Shown here piece after piece: positions 17,990 through 25,372 of a DNA stretch of 64,000 nucleotides. A model generated the notes under the pieces. It worked only from the letters and a program-made list of their open reading frames with translations. It was not told the DNA's origin and searched no databases. The stretch is taken from assembly GCF_039523415.1 (NCBI RefSeq), contig NZ_BAAAFG010000002.1, forward strand, positions 186,001 to 250,000, in the 5' to 3' direction. The position numbers and the translations under genes are program-made. Source of the DNA: Gangjinia marincola (lineage in GTDB: Bacteria > Bacteroidota > Bacteroidia > Flavobacteriales > Flavobacteriaceae). Position 1 is the first letter of the stretch. The number at the start of each line of letters is the position of its first letter.

Positions 17990-18005
17990 TTCCGCTTGCG
18001 CGGAA
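17990..18005. repeat. TTCCGC-TTGC-GCGGAA palindrome
   Basis: A 6-bp perfect stem with a 4-base loop, related to the CTTTCGCGAAAG-type palindromes at 7972, 22554 and 45805. This copy is intergenic. Confidence 0.5.
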
Positions 18006-18060
18006 GTAGAATTTGAGTATATAAACAACAGATCTCCTTTTTTACGTGAATGACACAAAA

Positions 18061-18190
18061 AGATTCCCAAATCTGTGTTGAATTTTTGATAGAATTAATA
18101 GACAAGCAAAAAGTTAATTTAGAAAGGGATCCACAAATTCTATGCTGAATTTTTAATGGGTTTATAGACAAGCATGAAGTTAATTTAAAA
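18061..18190 (+). repeat. Two imperfect ~65-bp tandem repeats in the thyA leader
   Basis: Unit A (18061-18125) and unit B (18126-18190) share the ordered blocks ATTCC/ATCC, CAAAT-CT, TGAATTTTT, TATAGACAAGC or AATAGACAAGC, and AGTTAATTTA. Differences are scattered, indicating an old duplication. No protein or known RNA family was recognised. Confidence 0.6.
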
Positions 18191-18192
18191 AG

Positions 18193-18211
18193 ATCCTGAA
18201 ACAGGTTCAGG
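18193..18211 (+). repeat. TCCTGAA-ACAGG-TTCAGGA inverted repeat at the thyA start
   Basis: A perfect 7-bp stem with a 5-base loop ending 7 bases before the thyA ATG. It would place a small hairpin over the ribosome binding region. Nearly the same element precedes etfA (13195-13213). Confidence 0.6.
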
Positions 18212-18218
18212 ACATGAT

Positions 18219-19043
18219 ATGAAACAATACCACGACTTAGTACGACATATTTTAGACCATGGCGTTGAGAAAAGCGACCGCACCGGAACCGGAACCAAAA
18301 GTGTATTTGGGTATCAAATGCGCTTTGATTTGAGTGAAGGCTTTCCCATGGTGACCACCAAAAAACTGCATACAAAATCCATCATTTATGAATTGCTTTG
18401 GTTTTTAAATGGAGATACTAATGTAAAATACCTACAAGATCATGGCGTACGCATTTGGAATGAATGGGCAGATGATAAAGGTGATCTTGGACCCGTTTAC
18501 GGACATCAATGGCGTAATTGGAATAGTGAGGGCATTGATCAAATTAAAGATATTATCCAAACCCTAAAACACAATCCTGATAGCCGCAGGATGTTAGTCA
18601 GCGCCTGGAATCCAAGTGTCATGCCAGATACTTCAAAACCATTTTCTGAAAATGTAGCCAATGGTAAAGCAGCGCTTCCTCCCTGTCATGCTTTTTTTCA
18701 ATTTTATGTGGCTAATGATAAACTATCCTGTCAACTATATCAACGTAGTGCCGATGTATTTTTGGGCGTGCCCTTCAACATAGCTTCTTATGCACTATTC
18801 ACCATGATGATGGCGCAGGTGTGTGGCTATGAGGCCGGTGATTTTATCCATACATTTGGAGACGCACATATCTATAGTAATCATTTTGAGCAATTAGAGC
18901 TTCAGTTAAGCAGAGATATTAGACCATTGCCTACCATGACGATTAATCCTAAGGTAAAAGATATCTTTAGTTTTACATTTGAAGACTTCACGCTTACCAA
19001 TTACGATCCTCATCCACATATCAAAGGAGCAGTTGCGGTTTAA
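18219..19043 (+). CDS. thyA: Thymidylate synthase
   Basis: A 274-residue ThyA that converts dUMP to dTMP with methylene-tetrahydrofolate. The nucleophile is Cys156 in LPPCHAFFQF; the upstream 'DSRRMLVSAWNP' and downstream 'QRSADVFLGVPFNIASYA' phosphate and substrate-binding motifs are intact, and the C-terminus IKGAVAV is the typical closing tail. Length fits the E. coli-type enzyme. It consumes folate that FolA (23623-24114) regenerates. The ATG lies directly after a hairpin repeat, which could affect translation. Confidence 0.96.
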   Translation: MKQYHDLVRHILDHGVEKSDRTGTGTKSVFGYQMRFDLSEGFPMVTTKKLHTKSIIYELLWFLNGDTNVKYLQDHGVRIWNEWADDKGDLGPVYGHQWRNWNSEGIDQIKDIIQTLKHNPDSRRMLVSAWNPSVMPDTSKPFSENVANGKAALPPCHAFFQFYVANDKLSCQLYQRSADVFLGVPFNIASYALFTMMMAQVCGYEAGDFIHTFGDAHIYSNHFEQLELQLSRDIRPLPTMTINPKVKDIFSFTFEDFTLTNYDPHPHIKGAVAV

Positions 19044-19100
19044 AAAGGCGTTTTAACGTTGAGTTAACTATGGATTTCCTTAGCCGAAAATAAAAAATGC

Positions 19101-19108
19101 TAACTTTG
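19101..19108 (+). promoter_or_regulatory. Candidate egt operon -7 box
   Basis: TAACTTTG fits TAnnTTTG, 22 bases before the egtB ATG. No TTG occurs at the usual -33 distance. Confidence 0.45.
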
Positions 19109-19130
19109 AAAGAAATCGATCTTTTCAACT

Positions 19131-20294
19131 ATGGTCGCTACTGACGAACTCTTAGCACTTTTTACTGAAACCCGCGCGCATTCTGAAACAATCTGTGCTC
19201 CACTAAAAACCGAGGATTATGTGGTGCAACCCATCGTAGATGTTTCGCCACCTAAATGGCACTTGGGCCACACTACCTGGTTTTTTGAAGAGTTCCTGCT
19301 AAAACCTCATTATCCTGGTTATACGCTATTTGATAAAAATTTTGCCTTCGTTTTCAATAGCTACTATGAAAGTGTAGGGAAGCGAGTCGTGCGTACCGAT
19401 AGGGGAAACCTCTCGCGCCCAACGGTAGATCAAATCTACGCATACAGAACTTATGTGACCAAGCATATGGCTAGTCTGATAAAAGAGCATATGACTAGCG
19501 AACTTGAGTCTGTATTAGAAATTGGCATTCATCATGAAAAGCAACACCAGGAACTGCTGTTGACCGATATAAAATTTATTCTAGGAAACAATCCATTATT
19601 ACCCGCATACAATAGAGCTTTCAAAGAAAACATATCAGAATCACACGAATTAGAATGGATTTCTATTGAAGAAGGAATGTACACCATAGGTCATCAGGAA
19701 GAAGATCAATTTTGTTATGACAATGAAAAGGGAGTTCACAAGGTATATTTACATGACGTTGAAATCAGTAATAAACTTGTGACCAATCAAGAGTATTTGG
19801 AATTTATTGTACAAGGCGGATACCAAAACGCGATGTTATGGCATGCCGAAGCTTGGGACTGGATCAATTCAAACCAAATGAAGCATCCTTTGTACTGGCA
19901 TAAAATTAATGATAACTGGCATCAATATACCTTAAGTGGTCTTGAACCCTTGAATCTATCTGCTCCGGTAACACACGTATCGTATTTTGAAGCCTTTGCT
20001 TTTGCTCAATGGAAAGAAATGCGGCTACCAACAGAATTTGAGTGGGAAGTCGCCAATGGATATTTTAATTGGGGACAACGCTGGGAATGGACAGAAAGTG
20101 CCTATTCCCCGTACCCTAATTATACCAAGCCAGAAGGTGCCCTTGGTGAATACAATGGCAAATTTATGGTGAATCAAAAAGTACTACGTGGTGGTTCTGT
20201 CGCCACACCATCTAAACACACGCGCTGTACGTATCGCAATTTTTTTCAACCCAATCTGCAATGGCAGTTTACCGGCATACGCCTGGCTAAATAA
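19131..20294 (+). CDS. egtB: Ergothioneine biosynthesis sulfoxide synthase EgtB
   Basis: A 387-residue EgtB. The N-terminal DinB-like domain supplies the likely iron ligands: HLGHTTWFFEEF (His44/His47) and HHEKQHQELL (His135/His139). A C-terminal FGE-sulfatase domain follows and ends in the family motif YRNFFQPNLQWQFTGIRLA. The enzyme couples hercynine to a thiol donor using O2 to make the sulfoxide precursor of ergothioneine. No egtA or egtC is visible, so direct use of cysteine is plausible but unproved. egtD begins 3 bp later. Confidence 0.92.
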   Translation: MVATDELLALFTETRAHSETICAPLKTEDYVVQPIVDVSPPKWHLGHTTWFFEEFLLKPHYPGYTLFDKNFAFVFNSYYESVGKRVVRTDRGNLSRPTVDQIYAYRTYVTKHMASLIKEHMTSELESVLEIGIHHEKQHQELLLTDIKFILGNNPLLPAYNRAFKENISESHELEWISIEEGMYTIGHQEEDQFCYDNEKGVHKVYLHDVEISNKLVTNQEYLEFIVQGGYQNAMLWHAEAWDWINSNQMKHPLYWHKINDNWHQYTLSGLEPLNLSAPVTHVSYFEAFAFAQWKEMRLPTEFEWEVANGYFNWGQRWEWTESAYSPYPNYTKPEGALGEYNGKFMVNQKVLRGGSVATPSKHTRCTYRNFFQPNLQWQFTGIRLAK

Positions 20295-20297
20295 TAT

Positions 20298-21260
20298 ATG
20301 AGCTCAACAACCACATTCGCTTCGGCATTTAAAAAGGATGTACTTGAAGGATTAACTTCATATCCTAAATATTTACTTTCAAAGTATTTTTACGATAAAA
20401 ATGGAGATCAACTCTTTCAGGATATCATGAATTTACCGGAATATTATCTTACTAACTGTGAGTATAATATTATCGATCTGTATAAAAAAGAAATGGCATT
20501 GGAGTTCAACCACGACCATGGATTTGACCTTATCGAGTTAGGTGCCGGGGATGGTAAAAAAACTAAACTTCTTATAGAAGAACTCATTCATCAAAAAATT
20601 GATTTTAATTACCTGCCTATTGACATAAGTCAAAATGTCTTAGATCAACTAGAGGCATCCTTAAAAGAGTCTTATCCCGCGATGAGCGTTAAACCTCAGC
20701 AAGGCACATACTTTGAAATCTTAGAACAAATTGCAGAATACAATACCCGTAAAAAAGTAATCCTTGTGTTAGGTTCTAACATAGGAAATCTCTTGCACCC
20801 GCAAGCGATCGATTTTCTTAGAAAACTCAAAGAGGTGATGAGCGATGAGGATATGCTATTTATGGGTTTTGATCAAAAGAAAAATCCGCAGACTATTCTT
20901 GATGCTTACAATGATCCCACAGGAGTAACCGAAGCATTTAATAAAAATATACTTACGCGAATTAATAATGAATTAAACGGGGATTTTAACTCCGATCAGT
21001 TTTTACATTGGGAAGTATATGACCCTGAAACGGGTACAGCAAAGAGCTTTTTAGTAAGTAAAATAGACCAGGAAGTAACGATCGAAGATTTGCAGTTGAC
21101 TACCTCTTTTAAGCAATGGGAAACCATTCACACTGAAATTTCTCAAAAATACGATGATGATGTGGTCGATTGGCTGGCTGATGAGGCGGGATTAAAAATT
21201 ACCCGACAGTACGCTGATCCAGATCTGTACTATAAAAATTATATTTTTCAAAAAAAATAA
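20298..21260 (+). CDS. egtD: L-histidine N-alpha-methyltransferase EgtD
   Basis: A 320-residue SAM-dependent methyltransferase that trimethylates histidine to hercynine, the EgtB substrate. The SAM loop ELGAGDGKKT is at residues 80-89. The family substrate-region motif PEYYLTNCEY is at 47-56, followed by LVLGSNIGN. The EgtD fold and length (about 320) are complete. It sits 3 bp after egtB and 3 bp before the DUF427 gene, so all three are very likely co-translated from one transcript. Confidence 0.93.
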   Translation: MSSTTTFASAFKKDVLEGLTSYPKYLLSKYFYDKNGDQLFQDIMNLPEYYLTNCEYNIIDLYKKEMALEFNHDHGFDLIELGAGDGKKTKLLIEELIHQKIDFNYLPIDISQNVLDQLEASLKESYPAMSVKPQQGTYFEILEQIAEYNTRKKVILVLGSNIGNLLHPQAIDFLRKLKEVMSDEDMLFMGFDQKKNPQTILDAYNDPTGVTEAFNKNILTRINNELNGDFNSDQFLHWEVYDPETGTAKSFLVSKIDQEVTIEDLQLTTSFKQWETIHTEISQKYDDDVVDWLADEAGLKITRQYADPDLYYKNYIFQKK

Positions 21261-21263
21261 GAT

Positions 21264-21545
21264 ATGAAAGCAGTTTGGAATGGTGAGATAATCGCCCAGA
21301 GCGACAAAACAGTAGTAATTGAAAATAATCATTATTTCCCGCCAGAGTCGGTAAATAAAAATACGATCGTAAAAAGTGACACCAGTTCACACTGTCCGTG
21401 GAAAGGTGATGCTTCCTACTACACGCTAAAAGTTGATGGAGAAGAAAATAAAGACGCAGCCTGGTACTATCCAAATCCCAGCCACGCAGCTAAAGATATC
21501 AAAGACCACGTGGCGTTTTGGAAAGGTGTTAAAATAGAACCCTAA
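21264..21545 (+). CDS. DUF427 family protein in the ergothioneine operon
   Basis: A 93-residue soluble protein with the DUF427 pattern: VWNGEIIAQSDKT, YFPPESV, then CPWKGDASYYTL and DAAWYYPNPSHAAKDIKDHVAFW. The family is small, one-domain and without an established biochemical function. The conserved CPWKG cysteine (about residue 44) and aromatic residues could form a ligand pocket. Its 3-bp spacing from egtD suggests a role linked to ergothioneine or its intermediates; this is inference from context only. It is convergent with the CBM48-like gene. Confidence 0.88.
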   Translation: MKAVWNGEIIAQSDKTVVIENNHYFPPESVNKNTIVKSDTSSHCPWKGDASYYTLKVDGEENKDAAWYYPNPSHAAKDIKDHVAFWKGVKIEP

Positions 21546-21546
21546 T

Positions 21547-21843
21547 CTATAACTCGACTACACTGTTATCTGCAGCTGCAAAATCATTCCACTGGTAGCG
21601 ATCTGCTTCAGCGTCATTTTGCCACTGCCCATCAACAACATACTTGTATTCATACGCTTGACCTGCGGGTAAATTAAGGGTTGTTTTAAAGGTTCCGTTC
21701 TTTAATTTTTTAAGCGCAGCTTCTTCCACATTCCAGTTATTAAAGTCTCCGGCAACAGCTACAGTGCTTGCCTCTTTTGCAGGAATAGAAAAGGTTACTT
21801 TACAAACCGGTTTCGATTTTAAGAATTGTTTTTTAAGTGCCAT
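21547..21843 (-). CDS. Small glycogen-binding-like (CBM48/isoamylase early set) protein
   Basis: A 98-residue cytoplasmic protein beginning MALKKQFLKSKPVCKV. The longer frame adds 13 residues that look non-coding. It matches the isoamylase N-terminal/AMPK glycogen-binding fold: VAVAGDFNNWN (residues about 29-39), LKKLKNGTFKTTLNLPAGQ, YEYKYVVDGQW and a closing DNSVVEL. Such stand-alone domains occur widely in Bacteroidota; they may bind alpha-glucans, but no ligand is proved. It ends 1 bp from the convergent DUF427 stop. Confidence 0.88.
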   Translation of the reverse strand: MALKKQFLKSKPVCKVTFSIPAKEASTVAVAGDFNNWNVEEAALKKLKNGTFKTTLNLPAGQAYEYKYVVDGQWQNDAEADRYQWNDFAAADNSVVEL

Positions 21844-22040
21844 AATTATGAGTTTAATTGGTAGGGTAAAATTAAAACTCAAAACGGTTGTCCCGCCAAA
21901 GCCTATTGATTTAGCATAATTTTTATGAACTCTTAAAATTATACCCGCACTTTTTGATAAAAATGAGAAATAATACCGCCCAAAGTAATAATCCTTCAGT
22001 TTTAATGTGCCTTAAAATTAAATATCTATCTATCTGAAAA

Positions 22041-23123
22041 TCAACGATAACGTTTGAGCAAATCGTAAATAAGATCAATTTCTTCTAACGTATTGTAAAA
22101 ATGAAAACTTAAGCGAAGCCCATCACCTCGTTGTGAACAAATCACTTTTTCTTTTGACAGATCGTCAAAAAGTTGTTGGTCTCCTTTAATGTTGAATATG
22201 GTAGAGTGATTCGCTCTGGCAACAACCTCATCTTCTAATAATCCGAACTCAGTAAATTTTTCTTTGGCATACATTGCTAGGTTATAATTTTGCTGTTGGA
22301 CTTCATCACGCCCTATTTTGGTATGAAGTTTAAGTCCTTCAACCAAACTGCCATGATTTAAGGTGTCTTGATGACCGGGTTCTAATCTACCTATAAAGCT
22401 ACCATCTTCAGGTTTATATTTTCCTTTAACCGATCCAAATCCCAGTGATCTGGGAAAGATTATAGCAGGAATGTGCTCTTTGAAGAGCATCAAGGCATTG
22501 CCGTAGCCACCGTTCATCCATTTATAGCCGCTGGCGATAAGTACATCTATTCCGCTTTCGCGGAAGCTAAATCGTTCTGTACCCAAGTACTGCGTTCCAT
22601 CAGCAATAATGGAAAGATTAGGATAGTTCTTTTTGAGTTGATCCAAAAAGTGGAAGTCTATTTTTATGCCATTAATATATTGTACTAAGCTTAAGCATAA
22701 GAAATCAGGTTTTTCGGATTTAACAGCTTCGGCGATGTTCTGCTCCAGATTTTCATCCAGATTGGCGTATACTACTTCAAAGGTCCTAAAGGTAACTCCC
22801 CAATTGACCGAGGGGTAATCCCCGGTGAGCAACAATATCTTTGAACCTTCCTTAACTCCTTCCATCAGCATATTATACCCAAAAGAAAAATTGGGCACTA
22901 AGGCTACTTGATTCGGCGGACACTCAAAAAACCTACCTACCTCTTCTCTATACGTAGTTAAGAATTCAATTTGTTGATCCTTAAATAAGCTCCCCCGTTC
23001 AAAAAAGGACTGATCGTGTTCACGTCTAAAAGCTAGAACTGGTTCTGGCAACAAACCTGCACTCGCCGTATTCACGTAGATACAGTCGTTTAGGATAGGG
23101 AAATGCTTTCTTAAATTATTCAT
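22041..23123 (-). CDS. Class V-fold PLP-dependent aminotransferase/lyase; EgtE candidate
   Basis: A 360-residue fold-type I PLP enzyme. ADGTQYLG supplies Asp175 for the pyridine nitrogen and Gln178; the Schiff-base lysine is Lys201 in SGYKWMNGGYG. Similar proteins include cysteine desulfurase-like and isopenicillin epimerase-like enzymes, the group to which the ergothioneine C-S lyase EgtE belongs. It lies on the opposite strand about 0.5 kb from the egtBD operon, and no other EgtE candidate is visible. Family is firm; the EgtE role is a context-based hypothesis. Confidence 0.85.
   Translation of the reverse strand: MNNLRKHFPILNDCIYVNTASAGLLPEPVLAFRREHDQSFFERGSLFKDQQIEFLTTYREEVGRFFECPPNQVALVPNFSFGYNMLMEGVKEGSKILLLTGDYPSVNWGVTFRTFEVVYANLDENLEQNIAEAVKSEKPDFLCLSLVQYINGIKIDFHFLDQLKKNYPNLSIIADGTQYLGTERFSFRESGIDVLIASGYKWMNGGYGNALMLFKEHIPAIIFPRSLGFGSVKGKYKPEDGSFIGRLEPGHQDTLNHGSLVEGLKLHTKIGRDEVQQQNYNLAMYAKEKFTEFGLLEDEVVARANHSTIFNIKGDQQLFDDLSKEKVICSQRGDGLRLSFHFYNTLEEIDLIYDLLKRYR
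22554..22567. repeat. GCTTTCGCGGAAGC palindrome inside the class V PLP gene
   Basis: A 14-bp palindrome with one T-G mismatch pair, located in coding sequence. Related to 7972, 17990 and 45805. Confidence 0.5.
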
Positions 23124-23153
23124 AAGCGATAAAGGGTAAGGGGGTAAAAACGC

Positions 23154-23161
23154 TACATTTG
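23154..23161 (+). promoter_or_regulatory. Candidate 2TM-folA -7 box
   Basis: TACATTTG matches TAnnTTTG, 24 bases before the ATG at 23186. This favours that start over the non-preferred one at 23159, which lies inside the box. Confidence 0.45.
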
Positions 23162-23185
23162 ATTGAACGAAATATAGTCCTTATT

Positions 23186-23626
23186 ATGTTTTCAAAAAAG
23201 AAAAAGGAAACCGAAATTGATCACGAACAGCGTATCCTTTTTGAACACGCACAAGAACGTATTAAGAAAAAGAAAAATCTTTACCGGCACTTTATCATTT
23301 TTCTAGCCGGTGCTGTGCTTCTTATCGTAGTTAATCTCGTATTAGGATATGGTAAAGACTTTACTATTCTAAATACAGATTGGTTTGTATGGGCTATTTT
23401 GTTATGGACATTTGTCTTTTTAATACACCTGCTCAATGTCTTTGTTTTAAATCCTTTTATCGGAAAAAAATGGGAAGAAGAGCAGCTGGAACGTTTAGTA
23501 GCCAAGCAAAAAAAGAAAATAGCAGCACTACAGCAAGAAGTAGAAAAAAATCACCCTCTCCCTGAAAAAAAAACGACCAACGATCCACAACTCCCGCTTC
23601 CAAAAAACGATTCAAACCCTTCATGA
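23186..23626 (+). CDS. 2TM domain-containing membrane protein
   Basis: A 146-residue protein with a charged, Lys-rich N-terminus, two transmembrane helices (about residues 36-55 and 66-88; 'FIIFLAGAVLLIVVNLVLG' and 'WFVWAILLWTFVFLIHLL') and a basic C-terminal coiled segment. This is the 2TM domain pattern, frequent in Flavobacteriia, sometimes attached to LytTR or histidine-kinase-like proteins. Function unknown. It overlaps folA by 4 bases (ATGA), so the two are translationally coupled. Start at 23186 was chosen from the promoter position. Confidence 0.85.
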   Translation: MFSKKKKETEIDHEQRILFEHAQERIKKKKNLYRHFIIFLAGAVLLIVVNLVLGYGKDFTILNTDWFVWAILLWTFVFLIHLLNVFVLNPFIGKKWEEEQLERLVAKQKKKIAALQQEVEKNHPLPEKKTTNDPQLPLPKNDSNPS

Positions 23627-24114
23627 GTACAACCATCACAATGATTGCCGCTGCAGCTGAAAATGATGCACTGGGAAAAGAAAATGATTTAGTCTGGCAT
23701 CTACCAGATGATTTTAAGCGCTTCAAACAAATTACATCAGGACATTTCATTATCATGGGGAGAAAGACTTTTGAATCTTTCCCAAAGCCATTACCCAATC
23801 GTACACATATAGTCATAACGCGTCAAAAGGATTACCAACCAGAAGGTTGCATCGTAGTTCACCACCTGGAAGATGCATTTAAATTAGCTGAAGATGAAAG
23901 TGAAGTTTTTGTGATTGGTGGAGGAGAGATTTATGATCAAGCTATGCCCTACGCTGATAAAATTGAACTTACCCGTGTTCATGGTACGTTTGAAGCTGAT
24001 ACATTTTTCCCTAAAATAGACGATAAAAATTGGGAAGTAATCCGTGAACAACATCACCATAAAGACGATCGTCACGATTACGCATTTACATATTTAACAT
24101 ATAGAAAGAAATAA
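23623..24114 (+). CDS. folA: Dihydrofolate reductase
   Basis: A 163-residue DHFR reducing dihydrofolate to tetrahydrofolate with NADPH. Diagnostic segments: MIAAAAENDALGKENDLVWHLPDDFKRF (split across residues 7-34; the WHLPDDF aspartate is the catalytic acid), GRKTFESFP, and FVIGGGEIYDQAMP for NADPH. It functions with thyA, which produces dihydrofolate. Overlaps the 2TM gene stop by 4 bases. Complete and ordinary. Confidence 0.96.
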   Translation: MSTTITMIAAAAENDALGKENDLVWHLPDDFKRFKQITSGHFIIMGRKTFESFPKPLPNRTHIVITRQKDYQPEGCIVVHHLEDAFKLAEDESEVFVIGGGEIYDQAMPYADKIELTRVHGTFEADTFFPKIDDKNWEVIREQHHHKDDRHDYAFTYLTYRKK

Positions 24115-24141
24115 GTATTTTTACCCTCAAATAAGAATAGT

Positions 24142-25023
24142 ATGAAAGCATATATTTTTCCAGGTCAAGGGGCGCAATTCACAGGAATGGGTTTAGATCT
24201 GTACGAGAAATATCCAAAAGCTCAAGAGCGATTTGAAGATGCGAATGATCTCTTAGGGTTTAATATTTGTGACATTATGTTTGAAGGCTCTGCAGAGGAT
24301 TTAAAGCAAACTAAAGTTACTCAACCCGCTATTTTTTTACATTCTGTTATTCTTAGTGAAGTTATGGGTGATGATTTTAGACCAGATATGGTTGCGGGAC
24401 ATTCCCTGGGAGAATTCTCTGCCTTAGTAGCTAATGGCACGTTGACGTTTGAAGATGGACTTCAGCTTGTCTCAAAGCGGGCAATGGCCATGCAAAAAGC
24501 ATGTGAAATGCGTCCTTCTACCATGGCTGCTGTATTAGGACTAGACGATAATGTAGTTGAACGAGTGTGTGAAGAAACCAATGGCGTTGTGGTGGCCGCT
24601 AACTATAACTGTCCCGGTCAACTTGTAATTTCTGGAGATGTATTGGCGATTGAAGAAGCCTGTGAAAAGATGAAAGAAGCGGGTGCGAAGAGAGCTATCA
24701 TTCTTCCTGTTGGAGGAGCTTTTCATTCTCCTTTGATGGAGCCTGCGCGAGAAGAACTAGCTTTAGCTATTGAAGCCACTATCTTTAGCAATCCATCATG
24801 CCCGGTGTATCAAAACGTAACCGCCAGCGCAGTTACTTCTCCTGAAGAAATCAAAAAGAACTTGATGGAACAACTCACAGCTCCCGTTAGATGGACCCAA
24901 TCTGTACAACAAATGATTGCAGATGGGGCAACTCTTTTTACTGAGGTTGGTCCAGGAAAAGTTTTGCAAGGACTTGTAAAGAAAATAGATAGATCAGCAG
25001 AAACCAGCGGAGTAGAAATCTAA
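24142..25023 (+). CDS. fabD: Malonyl-CoA:ACP transacylase
   Basis: A 293-residue FabD that moves malonyl from CoA to acyl carrier protein, the entry step of fatty-acid elongation. FPGQGAQ (residues 6-12), the nucleophile Ser88 in GHSLGE, and the catalytic His in GGAFHSPLM are present. Length is normal for bacterial FabD. It starts 27 bp after folA and could be read through from it, though the lipid function is unrelated to folate. Confidence 0.95.
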   Translation: MKAYIFPGQGAQFTGMGLDLYEKYPKAQERFEDANDLLGFNICDIMFEGSAEDLKQTKVTQPAIFLHSVILSEVMGDDFRPDMVAGHSLGEFSALVANGTLTFEDGLQLVSKRAMAMQKACEMRPSTMAAVLGLDDNVVERVCEETNGVVVAANYNCPGQLVISGDVLAIEEACEKMKEAGAKRAIILPVGGAFHSPLMEPAREELALAIEATIFSNPSCPVYQNVTASAVTSPEEIKKNLMEQLTAPVRWTQSVQQMIADGATLFTEVGPGKVLQGLVKKIDRSAETSGVEI

Positions 25024-25148
25024 TTTTTTTTGCAAAATCTTAAGAATCCTCGTTAATCCTTTACCAAATTACAGGCTTTTGACAATCAATTAATTAAAGC
25101 CAAATCATTTTTCCCTACTTTAGAATACAACCATAAAATTATAACATT

Positions 25149-25307
25149 ATGAGAAGTATTCTTTGGCTTATCGCCGTAGTTTGTATCGTACTCTGGTTAC
25201 TTGGATTTTTCGGCATTATTGCCGGCATAGGTTCAAGTAGTCTAATTCATATTTTGCTGGTAATAGCAATAATTGCAATACTGTATAATATTATACGGCG
25301 AGCATAA
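25149..25307 (+). CDS. Lmo0937-family small membrane protein
   Basis: A 52-residue protein starting MRSILWLIAVVCIVLWLLGF, with two hydrophobic helices separated by a Gly/Ser turn (IAGIGSSSLIH) and a basic C-terminal YNIIRRA. This matches the short lmo0937/DUF5670 pattern of tiny two-helix membrane proteins of unknown role. A terminator hairpin follows 14 bases after the stop. The gene is easily missed because of its size. Confidence 0.8.
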   Translation: MRSILWLIAVVCIVLWLLGFFGIIAGIGSSSLIHILLVIAIIAILYNIIRRA

Positions 25308-25321
25308 TATCCTAAAACAAA

Positions 25322-25354
25322 AAAGTGCCTTCTGAAACATTCACAAGGCACTTT
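25322..25354. terminator. Bidirectional terminator
   Basis: A perfect 10-bp stem (AAAGTGCCTT/AAGGCACTTT) with a 13-base loop lies between the Lmo0937-like gene and the convergent amidohydrolase gene. A and T runs flank it. Confidence 0.75.
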
Positions 25355-25372
25355 ATATTATTAAAGTGTTGT

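Larger units (their letters stand above)
17786..18218. other. Intergenic region with tandem and palindromic repeats before thyA
   Basis: This 433-bp gap contains no convincing gene; the 134-codon minus-strand frame that overlaps it also covers thyA and looks like a shadow. It holds a TTCCGC/GCGGAA palindrome at 17990-18005, two imperfect ~65-bp direct repeats (18061-18190) and a short inverted repeat (18193-18211) ending just before the thyA start. Nothing recognisable was seen in 17786-17985. Confidence 0.6.

Noticed and set aside
18193..18211. Riboswitch before thyA
   Set aside because: A 19-base hairpin without any conserved aptamer core; it recurs before etfA, fitting a dispersed repeat.
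17971..18375. A 134-codon minus-strand frame across the thyA leader
   Set aside because: It overlaps the thyA coding strand, has an odd composition and no signal or domain; its openness follows from the direct repeats.
23159..23185. Upstream ATT-like extension of the 2TM gene start
   Set aside because: The extension starts inside the -7 box TACATTTG, so a transcript could not include it.
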